From Acanthoscelides obtectus (lineage: Eukaryota > Arthropoda > Insecta > Coleoptera > Chrysomelidae): a DNA stretch of 64,000 nt. Positions 11,440 to 21,981 of the stretch are shown here, piece by piece. A program made the translations under genes and the position numbers. The stretch spans positions 24,848,214 through 24,912,213 of the forward strand of contig CAVLJG010000003.1 in the NCBI GenBank assembly GCA_963669975.1, in the 5' to 3' direction. The first letter of the stretch is position 1, and every line of letters starts with the position of its first letter. The notes beneath the pieces were generated by a model that saw only the letters and a program-made list of their open reading frames with translations, had not been told where the DNA came from and searched no databases.

Positions 11440-11820
11440 ATACTTTCTCGCCAAGACGCATATGCAGAAACTGAAACAGAACCCTACGCACAATGACTAA
11501 CGCCCTATGGTATGTGTCAAATGAGACCATTCACAGAGATCTTGATATCACATATCTTAGAGATTACGTAAAACAACAGGCACAGTGGCGTTATAATCAA
11601 GCCGAATCGCACAGCAACCCTCCAAACATGCCAGGCCTCGCCTCGTACTGTGATCAAAACTAAATTGTGAATTTCAGACCAACCAAAATTGTTTCAGTAT
11701 ACAGAACCGTTCAAACGTATTCGAGTAGTCAAAGCAATAATGCTTAAGATACTTCAATTGATTTACTTCTTTCTTTTGCCCTATCTCTTTCTTCATTTCT
11801 TTCCCTTTTTTCCTACTATT
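11440..11820 (+). pseudogene. Jockey-type LINE 3' end, degenerate copy
   Basis: The plus strand reads AKTHMQ, then WYVSNETIHRDLDITYLRDY and QAQWRYNQAESHSNP. The better preserved LINE at 12124-13266 gives the same residues with few changes on the opposite strand. A pyrimidine-rich 3' region (about 11765-11815) follows. Only the C-terminus of ORF2 and the 3' tail remain. With the neighbour it forms an inverted pair. Confidence 0.75.
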
Positions 11821-11831
11821 CGTCATTTATT

Positions 11832-11930
11832 TGTCTGGGCGGTCCGTAGGGCCTTTGCCCGTTAGTCACTGTCTGATGTACGTTAGTCGAATCTGTCAGT
11901 CCTGGTTGCCCAGAAACCAGACAAAGTCAA
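11832..11930 (+). repeat. GCGGTCC repeat between opposed LINEs
   Basis: The text GGGCGGTCCGTAGGGCCTTT and a following CTGTCAG, CTGG, CCCAGAAACCAGACA stretch resembles the 5' edge of the minus-strand LINE (about 13215-13290, inverted) and the insert at 4353-4430. It lies exactly between the 3' tails of two opposed LINE remnants. Whether it is a LINE 5' region or a separate short repeat is open. Confidence 0.5.
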
Positions 11931-13290
11931 GGAAAAAGAGAAAGGGAAAGAAAAGAAAAAAAGGAGAAGAGCAAAGAAAAACAGATATGCTTAGTTTAAG
12001 AGGAAACACCTAGGCTTTTTGACTTGGTACACGGATTAATTTTGAGGTGAACTAAACAAATTTTTGATTCGGTTTTGTTAGAGTGTAATTTTGAGTTTAC
12101 TAAAGATTCACGCTAACTTTTGATTACAGTGCGAGCCGTGGCCTTGAATGTTTACGGACTTGCTTCACTGTGTAGTCCACTGAGTCACGCAACAGAGGGT
12201 TGCTGTGCGATTCCGCTTGACTATAACGTCGCTGCGCCTGAAGCTTGACATAGTCCCTCAAGTAAGGAATGTCAAGCTCTCTGTGTAGTGTCTCATTTGA
12301 GACATACCATGGAGCGTTGCAAATTGTCCGCAAAGTTCTGCTTTGCAGTACTTGAAGACTTTGCATGTGTGTCTTGGCAAGAAAACACCAAGCCGCACAT
12401 GCATAAGTAATGGCTGGTCTAATAATCATTTTATATAGTCGAACTTTGTTTATCAAACTCAATTTGGAGGATCTACATAACAACGGATATAGTTGCCGAA
12501 ACGCAATTTGGAATTTTGTTTTTATGGGTGCTGTATGTTTCTGCCAGGTCATGCCTTTGTCAAGGGTGACACCGAGATACTTGGCAGAATTTGTCCATGG
12601 TACACGATTTCCGTCTACAGAAACCTCTGCTGGGGGGCCGCGACGTTTTTTGGTACAATAAATAGCCTGCATTTTCGAATGATTAATTTTTATCAGCCAC
12701 CGTTCCGCCCACTCTAGAACTTCGTCCACCGCATTCTGCAACCCATCGTGAACCAGATCACCAGTACACGACTGGGCGACAAGTGCAGTGTCGTCAGCAT
12801 AGAGGTAGACTTCACAGTTGCTGGGGGAAGGGACATTATGGATGAAAAGCGAATAAAGAATTGGTCCTAGGACCGAACCCTGAGGAACACCGGCCCGTAC
12901 TGGCCGTGTTGTTGACAAAACATTGTTAATTTTGATCCGAAACTTCCTTCCTTCAAGAAAGGATTTCAGTAATTTTAGAAGCCAAAAAGGAAAACCCTTT
13001 TGGATTAGTTTATAGAGGAGGCCCGCGTGCCACACCTTGTCAAAGGCTTTTGAGACATCCAAAAGCAAGATGCCAGTACTCATGCTAAGGGTGAACCCTC
13101 TGGTTACATGCTCCACCAGCCTGACTGCCTGTAGCTCGGTGCTATGCTCGGACCGAAAACCGAATTGGACGTCAGGAATCACATGGTGATTTGACGAAGA
13201 TGTTTGGTATCTGGGTAGCCAGACCTGACAGACCAACAGACCGATGAGACTTTCAATTAAAATCAAAGGTCCACCGGACCGCTCTGACGA
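11931..13290 (-). mobile_element. Jockey-type LINE, 5'-truncated, minus strand
   Basis: The minus strand carries a GCGGTCC-type leader (about 13215-13290), an open RT frame (12124-13266) and a purine/pyrimidine-biased 3' region ending near 11931. The endonuclease domain and the first part of RT are missing: the leader joins the RT core near residue 28. Such a join could arise by internal deletion of a longer element. Target-site duplications were not found. Confidence 0.8.
12124..13266 (-). CDS. LINE ORF2 reverse transcriptase fragment (jockey clade)
   Basis: A 380-codon uninterrupted frame. Residues 29-43 (VIPDVQFGFRSEHST) match the finger region of jockey-clade RT. Motif A with catalytic Asp70 is LLLDVSKAFDKVWH (67-80), motif B is AGVPQGSVLGP (125-135), and motif C is YADDTA (156-161) with both catalytic Asp residues. 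Thumb and C-terminal connection follow to the stop at 12124. The enzyme would copy LINE RNA at a nicked target. The first 28 residues come from unrelated leader sequence, and the apurinic-like endonuclease domain is absent, so independent retrotransposition is not expected. The open frame implies the copy is not very old. The start codon given is only the first Met of the frame. Confidence 0.85.
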   Translation of the reverse strand: MILIESLIGLLVCQVWLPRYQTSSSNHHVIPDVQFGFRSEHSTELQAVRLVEHVTRGFTLSMSTGILLLDVSKAFDKVWHAGLLYKLIQKGFPFWLLKLLKSFLEGRKFRIKINNVLSTTRPVRAGVPQGSVLGPILYSLFIHNVPSPSNCEVYLYADDTALVAQSCTGDLVHDGLQNAVDEVLEWAERWLIKINHSKMQAIYCTKKRRGPPAEVSVDGNRVPWTNSAKYLGVTLDKGMTWQKHTAPIKTKFQIAFRQLYPLLCRSSKLSLINKVRLYKMIIRPAITYACAAWCFLAKTHMQSLQVLQSRTLRTICNAPWYVSNETLHRELDIPYLRDYVKLQAQRRYSQAESHSNPLLRDSVDYTVKQVRKHSRPRLAL

Positions 13291-14088
13291 ACAATGACGA
13301 ATAGGGTAAGATGTCTATAATTGACACAACCATCATCAGTGATAAACGTGGACTAATATGTGACTTAACCGTGATCGTGCTCGCTGCTCGTAACTATTTT
13401 CACCGTAATACCAAATAAACAAGTACAGACAATTATGAATAAAGTGAAACCACGTCCATTCTGTTTCGTTTGCCAACGGAAGGCGGGCAAGCAAAATTGA
13501 ATTGATCACGCTCACGCTTTGCCGTTCCACGACGGTATCTGCGGCAACCGTCTACCAATTAAAATGGTTTCTCTAGTTCCTCCACCAACGGCAGCAGCGA
13601 CATTGACACACTAACATTGCGGTTGTGGCACGGCTACGGCTGAACGCAGCCAGAAACGGAGATGCAGTTGCGAAATTTTTGCGTAACATCCCAGGCCGCC
13701 ATTGCCAATCGACATCTTTTGTTATACTATGTAACGTAGAAAAAAGAACACCCAGTAATAATGAATTTATTACGACGATTTTCTAGGTGTATGTTTGTTT
13801 AGGTCGGGAGAAAAAACGTTCAGCTTTTCGACCATACCGATAAAGTGGTTTTGTGATATCGTCTGTACTTACTAAAGAAGTAAGCAGGCGATAATTGTCG
13901 AGTAGATGTTTCAAAAGTTTCGGATTTCCACTGACTGTACAATTTTGAGATCGCAACGTTTCGATTGATAAGTATCTTCAATCGTCTTCAGATGAAATGT
14001 GTTATTCTCAAAATTGTATAGACACTAGTCCGAAATAGAACTTTTGGAAGCAAGCGATACTTGTGTTAGCAGATTTAATCTCTTCATT
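13291..14088. other. Unassigned, with an imperfect inverted repeat
   Basis: No gene was recognised. Arms at about 13910-13957 and 13992-14050 are inverted copies (CAAAAGTT, ACTGACTGTACAATTTTGAG against CTCAAAATTGTATAGACACT). Between them lie AACGTTTCGATTG and CTTCAGATGAAA, a pattern resembling the termini of some Penelope-like retroelements; this is only a resemblance. Confidence 0.4.
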
Positions 14089-14188
14089 ATGCCTAGTATG
14101 AGAAGACGAGAACATTTTCTACAGTTTAGCGAATAGTGGGCCTGTGTGAGGCTGGTTCGTCCTTTATAGAAATAACTACCAGGTTATA
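14089..14188 (+). pseudogene. Tc1-like transposase N-terminus, left part of a split pseudogene
   Basis: ATG 14089 begins MPSMRRREHFLQFSE, then a stop; a shifted frame continues EAGSSFIEITTRLY. The transposase at 57/58 kb gives MPRVRRPVRFRQLSE and EAGLSFRAIAVRVQ at the same positions. This is the paired-like DNA-binding domain of Tc1 transposases. It stops at the TA where the long-TIR element (14189-16586) entered, and resumes at 16587. Confidence 0.8.
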
Positions 14189-16586
14189 CAGGGTGTTCCT
14201 TAATGATATGCGAATATTTAAGGGTGTGAATATACATAAAAATTAATGTTAGTTTGCTTTATAAACTATGGTCTAAAAATGTTTTCTTACAAAAACTCGG
14301 GGTATGTTGAAGTTTTAGGAAAAAAATGGAAATTAATTAATATTTTCAGAACTGCTTCAGATATTTCACTGATATATATTTAGTACGTAGTGAAAGTTAA
14401 TAAAGTTGCATATTTTTCATTGCAAAAATATTTTTAGCTGTAACAGTGGCGTACGTACGGGTATTGACTTCGATATTTTTTAAGAAAAAAATGGTACGTC
14501 AATGGTTTTTTGCCAAATAAAAATTATTTTGGAATTCCCCGTTCAATTTAAAACAAATGATCTCTCTTGAATCGTTTTCGTTCGATGCGCCATTATTGAG
14601 TAAAAAAATAAAAACCGGTCTATTGTCCGAGAAAATTAATGTAATAATTGAAGAATGCAATTTAGCAATAAATATCTAGTTGCTCTGGAATATGTCACTG
14701 GCTTTTGACATCTGACAAGTCTCTGTTATTCAAGTCTGTTCTCCATGACATCTTTTGATTATTTAGTTTTTAAAATCTTGTTAATAATGGTGAATTATTC
14801 AAATGCAGAAATGGCGGAAATGCATTACGTAGATGACCTTGCCGAGGGTAATGGTGAGCAAGCCAGACGGATTTATCACCAGAGATATCCCGATCGTGCT
14901 TTGCCAGATAGTCAAACCTTTTCTAATAATAATCATCGTCTTGTTGACACTGGTTCTTTCCGAAAAGGAACATCTCAAGGTAGACCTCTACGTGTGAGAG
15001 CACCTGAAATTGAGGAAGCAGTGCTGCACGAAGTCGAAGAACATCCTGAAACTAGTACGAGGAAGATCGCTAGACAATTAAATATTTGCCATCAAATTGT
15101 TTGGAGAACTTTAGTGGATTTTTTGTTATATCCTTACCATATTTAAAGAGTACAGGCATTACTTCCCATTGATTTTCCAAGGCTTGTGACCTTGTGTCAC
15201 TGGTATCTTCAAAAAATTACACAAAATTCGCAATTTGAATCAATTATTCTGTTCACGGACGAAGCTAATTTTTCTCGAAATGCCATTCAGAATTTCCACA
15301 ATAATCATTTGTGGGCAGAAGAAAATCCCTATGCCGTAACCGAAACCCATTTCCAATACCAATTTTCGCTTAACGTATGGGCAGGAATTATTGGCAACCA
15401 CTTTATTGGCCCATTCTTCTTGCCGGGACGACTTGACGGCACAGACTTACCTCAATTTTCTTCAACAACAGTTAGTTGCCTTTGCTGCTTGATGATGTTC
15501 CCTTAGTAATAAGAAACAATATGTGGTACATGCATGATGGTGCACCAGTGTAGCCGTTCGTAATTATTTACAAACTGTTTATCCAAATCGTTGGATTGGC
15601 CGCGGTGGGCCAGAAGAATGGCCACCAAGGTCCCCAGATCTCAACAGTTTAGATTTCTTTTTGTGGGGCTATCTTAAGACACTAGGGTACAGAAGTCCCA
15701 TTAACACTGTAGAGGAATTAAGAGAAAGAATAGTTGCCGCTTGTGATAGAATAAAAAACACTCCAGGGATATTTCAACGAGTGCGCAATTACATGAGAAG
15801 GAGGGCGGAAGCATGCATACTAAGTGAAGGGGGCCATTTTCAACAATTTTTGTAATCATTTTGTTGGTTTTAATGTTATGTGTTAAGTTGGCAATGGCAA
15901 ACTATGTTGGTATTAATGAAATGTCAAGCAGTATGACATTTGATAATGTGCAGTTACAAGTTGCCCGCGAATCAGTGTTAACTCGTTGTAAGTCTTAAGT
16001 TCTTTTTCAAGTAAACTTAAGTAAATTAAAGCCTGTGTCCACTTATTTTGAATGCGCCCTGCTAACATTATGTTTATGTTGTCAGTTGTTGTTGTTCATT
16101 ACCCCTAATGTGTTTAATTTTTCCAATTAAATTAATAATAATTTTGCAAGTTAGACAATAGAACGGCTTTTATTTTTTTACTCAAAAATGGCGCATCGAA
16201 GAAAAACAATTCAAGAGAGATCATTTGTTTAAAATTGAACGGGGAATTCAAAAATAATTTTTATTTAGCAAAAAACCATTGGCGTACCATTTTTTTCTTG
16301 AAAAATATCGAAGTCAGTACCCGTACGCACGCCACTGTTAAAGCTAAAAATTATTTTTACATTGAAAAATATGCAACTTTATTAACTTTCACTACGTACT
16401 AAATATCAGTGAAATATCTGAAGCGGTTCTGAAAATATCAATTAATTTCCATTTTTTTCCTAAAACTTCAACACCCTGAGTTTTTGTAAGGAAACATTTT
16501 TGGACCATAGTTTATAAAACAAACTAACATTAATTTTTCATGTAAATTCACACCCTTAAGTATTCGCATATCGTTAAGGAACACCG
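14189..16586 (+). mobile_element. Long-TIR DD41D-type transposon (2.4 kb)
   Basis: The left end is CAGGGTGTTCCTTAATGATA. The right end is its inverted counterpart with two bases missing at the tip (CGGTGTTCCTTAACGATA on the minus strand). Inverted similarity extends inward about 450 bp, past TTAAACAAATGATCTCTCTT and AATAGACCG/CGGTTTTTA-type text. TA flanks both sides. The transposase inside is broken by one stop and at least two frameshifts. It is inserted in a Tc1-like pseudogene. Confidence 0.92.
14787..15855 (+). pseudogene. DD41D-type transposase pseudogene
   Basis: Cut-and-paste transposase of the IS630-Tc1-mariner group. From ATG 14787 there is a helix-turn-helix domain (ARRIYHQRYPDRALPDSQTF, then RPLRVRAPEIEEAVLHEVEE), an in-frame TAA near 15145, and the catalytic core. 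The first Asp is in LFTDEANFSRNA (about 15258), followed by FSLNVWAGIIGNHFIGPFF. After a frameshift near 15455, the second Asp is in MHDGAP (about 15535). Another frameshift near 15550 leads to WPPRSPDLNSLDFFLWGYLK, where Asp of SLD is third; allowing for lost bases the spacing fits DD41D. The C-terminus is GGHFQQFL. Few lesions, so a relatively young dead copy. Confidence 0.9.
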
Positions 16587-17325
16587 TACCCGAAAAGTTA
16601 GAGGTAGAACGGCCCTAAACCAAGATCATCGCCTTAAGCTTTTGACTCTTCAGGGCCACTTCTAGCCCAGGTCAATTACGGCCCAATAGTTAAGCCTATT
16701 ACAATGCAACTTGTTTATCGATGGTCTGACCTACCTCTCACTTCTAGGCACCGAAGTGGTTGGTGCAAAGAACGGCTGAACTGGGACTTCGAATGCCCTT
16801 GTCTTTAGTGATGAATTTAGATTCTATTTGGGGATGCATGGTGGCCGTAGAAGGTAGAAAATATGATGAAATGAAAAATGATATTCTCAGTTGAAAATGC
16901 ATGTGGAATTATGGTATCGGGGGCTATTGCTATGGAAGCAGGTTACCTTTGGTGTTCATTATTATATCCAGAAGGTGAGGGAACTTTATGTTTTGCCTTA
17001 TATACGGACGCCCACCAACCCACTTTTCCCAAAATATAATGCCAGACCACATATAGCCAGAATTACGTTGCTCCAATTTGAAGGCAATCAAGACGATTTA
17101 TTGCGTTGGCTCCTACTACATTTTCCGATCTTTTGCCCATTGAACACGTCTGAGGGAAGAATGCAACTCCATCCTCTACAGACTGCAGCAACACTTCGGC
17201 ACGAGGTACAAGTAGCTTGGGATGAGGTACATGATGTACATCAAGAGGAAATCAATCATCTGATTAGAAGTATGCCCAGATATGTTTTTGACTGCATTAC
17301 ACATCGTGGAGGTCCAAAAAATTGA
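16587..17325 (+). pseudogene. Tc1-like transposase, right part of a split pseudogene
   Basis: After the insertion the Tc1-like reading resumes as TRKVRGRTALNQDHRLKLLT, comparable with the RRLRLLALRDRF region of the 57-kb element. Then come ALVFSDEFRFYLGMHGG with the first catalytic Asp, NARPHIARITLLQF with the second region partly lost (Lys-Tyr before Asn in place of the usual QQD), and a C-terminal INHLIRSMPRYVFDCITHRG. The Asp before NARPH is missing and the SPIEH Glu motif reads CPLNTSE, so catalytic residues are lost. There are stops and frame changes throughout the middle. About 20-25 codons are also missing at the junction with the inserted element. The copy is clearly dead. Confidence 0.85.
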
Positions 17326-19379
17326 TTTTTTAATTGTTTTCAATGGATGGACTTTTTTGTGTTTTGTTTTTCTGTTATTTAGTATATTTAATAAATGGCG
17401 TCAAACCCTTCTTAAGGAACTTTTCGCTACCGTTGATATGTTGCTTCCCAACCTATCGTTTATGGTACCGTTTAGTCCTTGGTCTCATTAGTTCAATATA
17501 ATGCTTCAAATTGGGAAGCTAAGAGTATCACAAGTCACTGGTTGAACAAAAGGCCAAAAGACGAGTCAAATAAGCCACCATCGGTACAATGTGGATTCTT
17601 AAGGAACTAAGAAATCCATTTACATCAATATCTTGCTTCCCATTCAGTCATATACTGTTCCGATTGACCCTTGTGTGTAGCTCTTAAAATATACAGCGAC
17701 AAGTTTCACGTTTACGTGATCATTCGAGACGTAATTAAGCTGTCCTAGCTTTAAGGAATCTCGGATGTTTTCAATATACGTATTATAATATTTCATCTTC
17801 GTCTTGAAAAGTTCAATAACTTACTTTGCCAATAAAATGTTGTTCTAAAGAATTCTTTTCATCGACGACTGTTGCGTCATGACTTAAGGTTTGTTTCTTT
17901 GGACGTAAGTATGCAACATGCAATGGAATTAAAAATTCCGAATTTAAATATTCATAGTTTGTTTATTGCACTCCTACGTCCATTCAGTCCTAACTAATTT
18001 CGACAATAAATTTCGTGAATGAGTTTATTTCCTTAATCTGTGCATGACACACCTGATGCAGCCATTGTACATCATTGCTCCTGTTGAGTATCTACAGTAG
18101 AGGAAATGTGCTCTCCCCCAAAACATTCTTCTGCTAATTTTACTGGATCGACCGGTTTAGAAAGATGAATGAACAGAGTTTTACACAACGTATTTTATCC
18201 TTTTTGTTTATATGAAAATAAATAAAATCTTTTATGATACCAAAAATTGTAGCTGTTGAAAAAGCCAGTGTGTTTCGGCAACAGTTCTGGGTGAGTTTTC
18301 GCGTTATTTTAAGAATTTTTGGCGTTTTTGGAGCGATGGACGAGGATGACGTATCTGGAATGTTTAAAAACGAAAGATAACCTCACGCTCGCTTGTCGTT
18401 TTGGGTTCGTTTGGGAACGAGAACCAGGCGGTCCTGGGCTACGCTGCTCTTGCGAGGTGCCATCTGTCCTGGAATGATGGCTTCGTGCAGTCTCAGCATG
18501 TTACAGGAGCTTTCAGATTACTGTAGTAATGCACACTTCAGAAATGTGGAAATGAAAAGAAAAAACAAACGAAATGTCACCTGGAAGACAGATAAATAAA
18601 ATATATCGTAAACTGTACTGAAGAAAGTCACCGTTGGGATCGAAACGTATACAACAATAAAGAAACATTTTAAACACATGTGGTTTTATTGGCCAAACAA
18701 ATCTGGGGCCGAGTTTATATTTTTCACAAACGTTTCTTTCTGTTTATCAATCTTTCATCTTATAGTATTTGACTGCTTATGATCACAATATTTGTAGGGT
18801 GGGCATAGTTTTCACATTTTCTTTCTGCTCCAATTTAAGGCATATCCGAAAAATAGTTAGAAACATTAGTGGGCCCAGCTTGTTATTAATATCTGTTAAA
18901 TGTTCTGTTTAAGAAGGAAAACATTAATTGCTTGACAATAAAGAAAGAAAACTCTTACCCTCAAATTTCTGAACCTCATAATCTTCTTTTTGTGGAAATG
19001 TAGAAATAATTTCTTATGTTTAATCACATAAGTATCTACCTTTAGATAGTAAAGTCTCAAATTCATCAAATCACTGACTGAAATGCGATCTTCAGGAATC
19101 TTTTACAGTACAATGACAGCATTTCAAAATGAGCTCATCTGATTGGTCACATATATCGTCAAACTCCCCAGTCTTTAAGGAATTGGCCCCAAAAGAAATC
19201 AAGAATGCAAGACCTATCTACTAATACGGCTTTTTGTTAGAGCGAACACATGCATATACCTATACGTCTGAATCATGCTGACGATATACCTGCCGTTCCC
19301 CTTCATCAGCAGGTGATTTCTTGGGCTCGCTGGCTGAAATCGTCTCTATAAGCCCGAAGACATTGCCAAACCACCTTAC
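17326..19379. other. Unassigned sequence, possible retroelement terminus near 18.6 kb
   Basis: No gene was recognised. At about 18618-18670 the text CTGAAGAAAGTCACCGTTGG, then GATCGAAACGT and AATAAAG, resembles the end region of Penelope-like elements. A short open stretch at 18393-18599 precedes it but shows no domain I know. Confidence 0.4.
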
Positions 19380-19596
19380 CTTAAGGTCAGCTTGATTAAA
19401 AAACCAACCAGGGATTTCGAAGGTGGATTGACGACAACGTTGCCATTCTTCTCGGCGGTACTACCATCTTTTCTTTTGAGGACCTGTGACCGCTGGACTT
19501 TCTCTTTCTTATCTAGTCTATCATATCTACTGATATTTGATGGATAGTAATTATATCCTTCGTTGTCGTTTGCTATTATTACACAGCAGTATGCAG
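19380..19596 (-). CDS. Putative host exon, small possibly secreted protein
   Basis: On the minus strand an open stretch reads AAYCCVIIANDNEGYNYYPS, then Lys/Arg-rich NISRYDRLDKKEKVQRSQ and a Pro/Val segment NVVVNPPSKSLVGFLIKLTL. It ends exactly at CTTAAG|GTAAGG, a strong 5' splice-site match, and begins after TTATGCTAG, a usable AG acceptor; the internal phase would be 1. The hydrophobic start followed by a Tyr-rich motif looks like the end of a signal peptide joined to a small secreted protein, as in many two- or three-exon insect genes. I do not recognise the family, and found neither the partner exons nor a promoter nearby. A Met codon at 19603 also allows a continuous frame without an acceptor, but then there is only a 75-residue frame ending at TAA inside the donor. 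Confidence 0.35.
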
Positions 19597-19963
19597 CTAG
19601 CATAATTCAAATATGAATAAGCGAAACAGTCTCTCCGATATTGCACATTGCATGATTGTGTGCAGCTCATTTAATTCGCCGGATGCAAAATCTATAGCTC
19701 GTATAATGAGGTTTGCATATCTAGATAAATTGATAATTACGCTTAAACGTTTATGTTATTCCAAAGTACATATATCTATTGTGCTTCTGGAATTTGGAGG
19801 TTCAAAAATGTCAACAAATAGTGTATGAAATAGTGCCTCACTAGCCGGTTTATTCTTTCTAAATCTAAGCATTGCTACTGTCTTTGAACTCCAGTAAAAA
19901 CCATTGCATAAGTTAGAAGTGCAATAGGAAGGACATCTTAATTTGAATCCAGAAACGTAAATA

Positions 19964-20687
19964 CAGTAATGGACAAAAGTATATTATAGACAAATATGAT
20001 ACCTTTATAAAACGAATTCATACTCATTGCTCCATAAACAAATGAGTTATTAGGAGAAAAACTAAATTCCTTGTTTTTACATTATCTGCAATGAACACAA
20101 TACAAGTCTGAGTATAAGCACTTTTTTATGAGGGTCAAAAATTTGTAGATAAATTATTTTCAACATTAGTTTAGTATAGTTTCGTGTCAGAAGAGAATTA
20201 GTTTGTGTTCATCAAGCATTGTGGAGTAAGTTGAGTGATTTTAAGACCATGCCGCGTGGTCCAGAAATTTCTTTCGATGTGAAAACTAAGATCATTGAGT
20301 TATTCAAAGATGGTCAAAGATGCCGCTTTAGAGCAAAAGTAGAGACAGATTGATGAATCTTATATCAAGAAGCTTCTACAATCTATGCCGAGACGATGCC
20401 AGACGGTGATTGATAATGGTTCTGCTACAAAATATTAACACAAACATGGTTGGTTTTCTATAATTCAATGAACTTTGCTTCTTTTTTCTATAATTGTTTT
20501 GCTTTGTCTATATATTTTTGTCTTCCATAGTTCCAGTTTTTTCAATTAATCTTTTATTGAAGGGAGTCTAATGAATTTATTTATGTATAAGTGAGTATTA
20601 TGTATACAGGTTGGTGTATTAATAAAACAAGTTAAAAAACAAATACAGAGCAATATTGATTTGTCTATATAATTTTGCCCATTACTG
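19964..20687 (+). mobile_element. Tc1-like deletion derivative (724 bp)
   Basis: The ends are inverted copies: CAGTAATGGACAAAAGTATA on the left and CAGTAATGGGCAAAATTATA on the minus strand at the right, each followed by TAGACAAAT. TA target duplications lie at 19962-19963 and 20688-20689. The internal sequence keeps only the first and last codons of a Tc1 transposase, so the copy is non-autonomous. Confidence 0.88.
20249..20438 (+). pseudogene. Tc1-like transposase, internally deleted
   Basis: ATG 20249 begins MPRGPEISFDVKTKIIELFK, the start of a Tc1 transposase DNA-binding domain. It then jumps after DGQ to a C-terminal end, YIKKLLQSMPRRCQTVIDNG, with stop at 20436. The S-M-P-R-R helix near the C-terminus is typical of the family. 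All of the catalytic domain is deleted. Confidence 0.82.
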
Positions 20688-20881
20688 TATATATGAGACT
20701 CAATTTGAGTCTGGCGACATCTAAAACGCTATTTGAATCGACAGCTCTGTATTCTGTAGGTCGCTACTGAATGTTCTCCCAATACGACATCTTGGAAAAG
20801 TTGCGTTTTTTAGCTCTGCAAGCATTTCAATCATCAAATTTGCATTTTCCATGGTATCTTCCAAATGCGTCTTTACACATA

Positions 20882-21979
20882 CAGGGTGTCGACTTGAAGC
20901 TGGAAACGGGGCATAAGCCAATTCGTAATAGTTATCACAAAAATGACAAAAAAATCGTTTTCAAATTAAAGGCTTAAACATTGGAAAAATCTACACCCTG
21001 TGATTGTCTTTTAGTTCCCATCACTATAACACTCAATTTTTTTCTTAGACGAGTGTCGGATAGAGTCATTCTACGTAGTGTCAGCAAGATAGTAACGTCT
21101 CTTTTATTAATTCAAAATTGTGTAGTGCCACCATGTCTGTGTAAATTTTATGGTCTGACGAGTCGACATTTGAAAAAGATGGTTACACAACTTAGACGAG
21201 TGGCATTGGATGAGACAAAAAGATCAAACTATCGTTTTAAAGTAAACATGTGGACAGAGATTCTAAATGACAATATAATTTACCCCATGAGTCAGAGTTC
21301 TTGAAGGGTGAAATTTATTTAGACTATTAACAAAATCATTTACCAAATTTATTGGAAGACGTGCCACTAGGCATTTACTGGGACATACAGGTATGGTATC
21401 AATAAGACTGCTGCGCGGCGCACGATGCACGTTCAGTTAGAGAGTATCTTGATGCGGAGTACCCGAGCAGATGGATAGGGCGGTAACTGATACAATTTCG
21501 TGACCAGCCCGTTCACCCGACTTAAATCCGCTCGATTTTTTTACCGGTGACCGGTGGAAGAAAAACTTTACTCAAAGCCAATCGAAACTTTAGCTGAGCT
21601 ATAGGACAGAATAACGGAAGTAGCTGAATTTGTTATCACCCGGCTGATAACCCGATCATTGTTGAGAAGATGTCAATCTTGCATTGCGGTTGAAGGAAGG
21701 CAGTTTGAACATTTATCGTAATTTAATAAATATATTCACACGAATTAATAAAAGTGGCGTTACTGTCTGTCTTGCTGCCACTACGTAGAATGACACCGTC
21801 CGTCACTCCGTTTAATACAAAATTGAAATTTTTAGTAATGGGTACTAAATATTTTTCCGATTTTTTTAACCTGATGATTTGAAAAGTACAAACATAGATG
21901 TATTTATATTTTTCTGATAACTATTATGACTTGGCGCATCACCCGTTTCCGGCTTGACGTCGACTTCTGCGACACCCTG
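20882..21979 (+). mobile_element. Long-TIR IS630-Tc1-mariner element (1.1 kb)
   Basis: The left end is CAGGGTGTCGACTTGAAGCT and the right end is its inverted partner with a few added bases. Inverted similarity continues about 240 bp, through TAATAGTTATCA and GTCATTCTACGTAGTG to ACTTTTATTAATTC. TA flanks the element (20880-20881 read as TA within CATACAGG; 21980-21981). The transposase inside is badly decayed. Confidence 0.87.
21150..21725 (+). pseudogene. DD41D-type transposase remnant
   Basis: Fragments in shifting frames include WSDES (first Asp region, about 21150), LLEDVPLGIYWDIQVWY, and AAHDARSVREYLDAEYPSRW with IGR (second Asp region, about 21410-21480). Further pieces read SPDLNPLDFF-like and end in a GRQFEHL tail near 21715. 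The order and spacing match the transposases at 15 kb and 42 kb. The N-terminal DNA-binding domain is missing. Multiple frame changes and stops make it dead. Confidence 0.75.
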
Positions 21980-21981
21980 TA

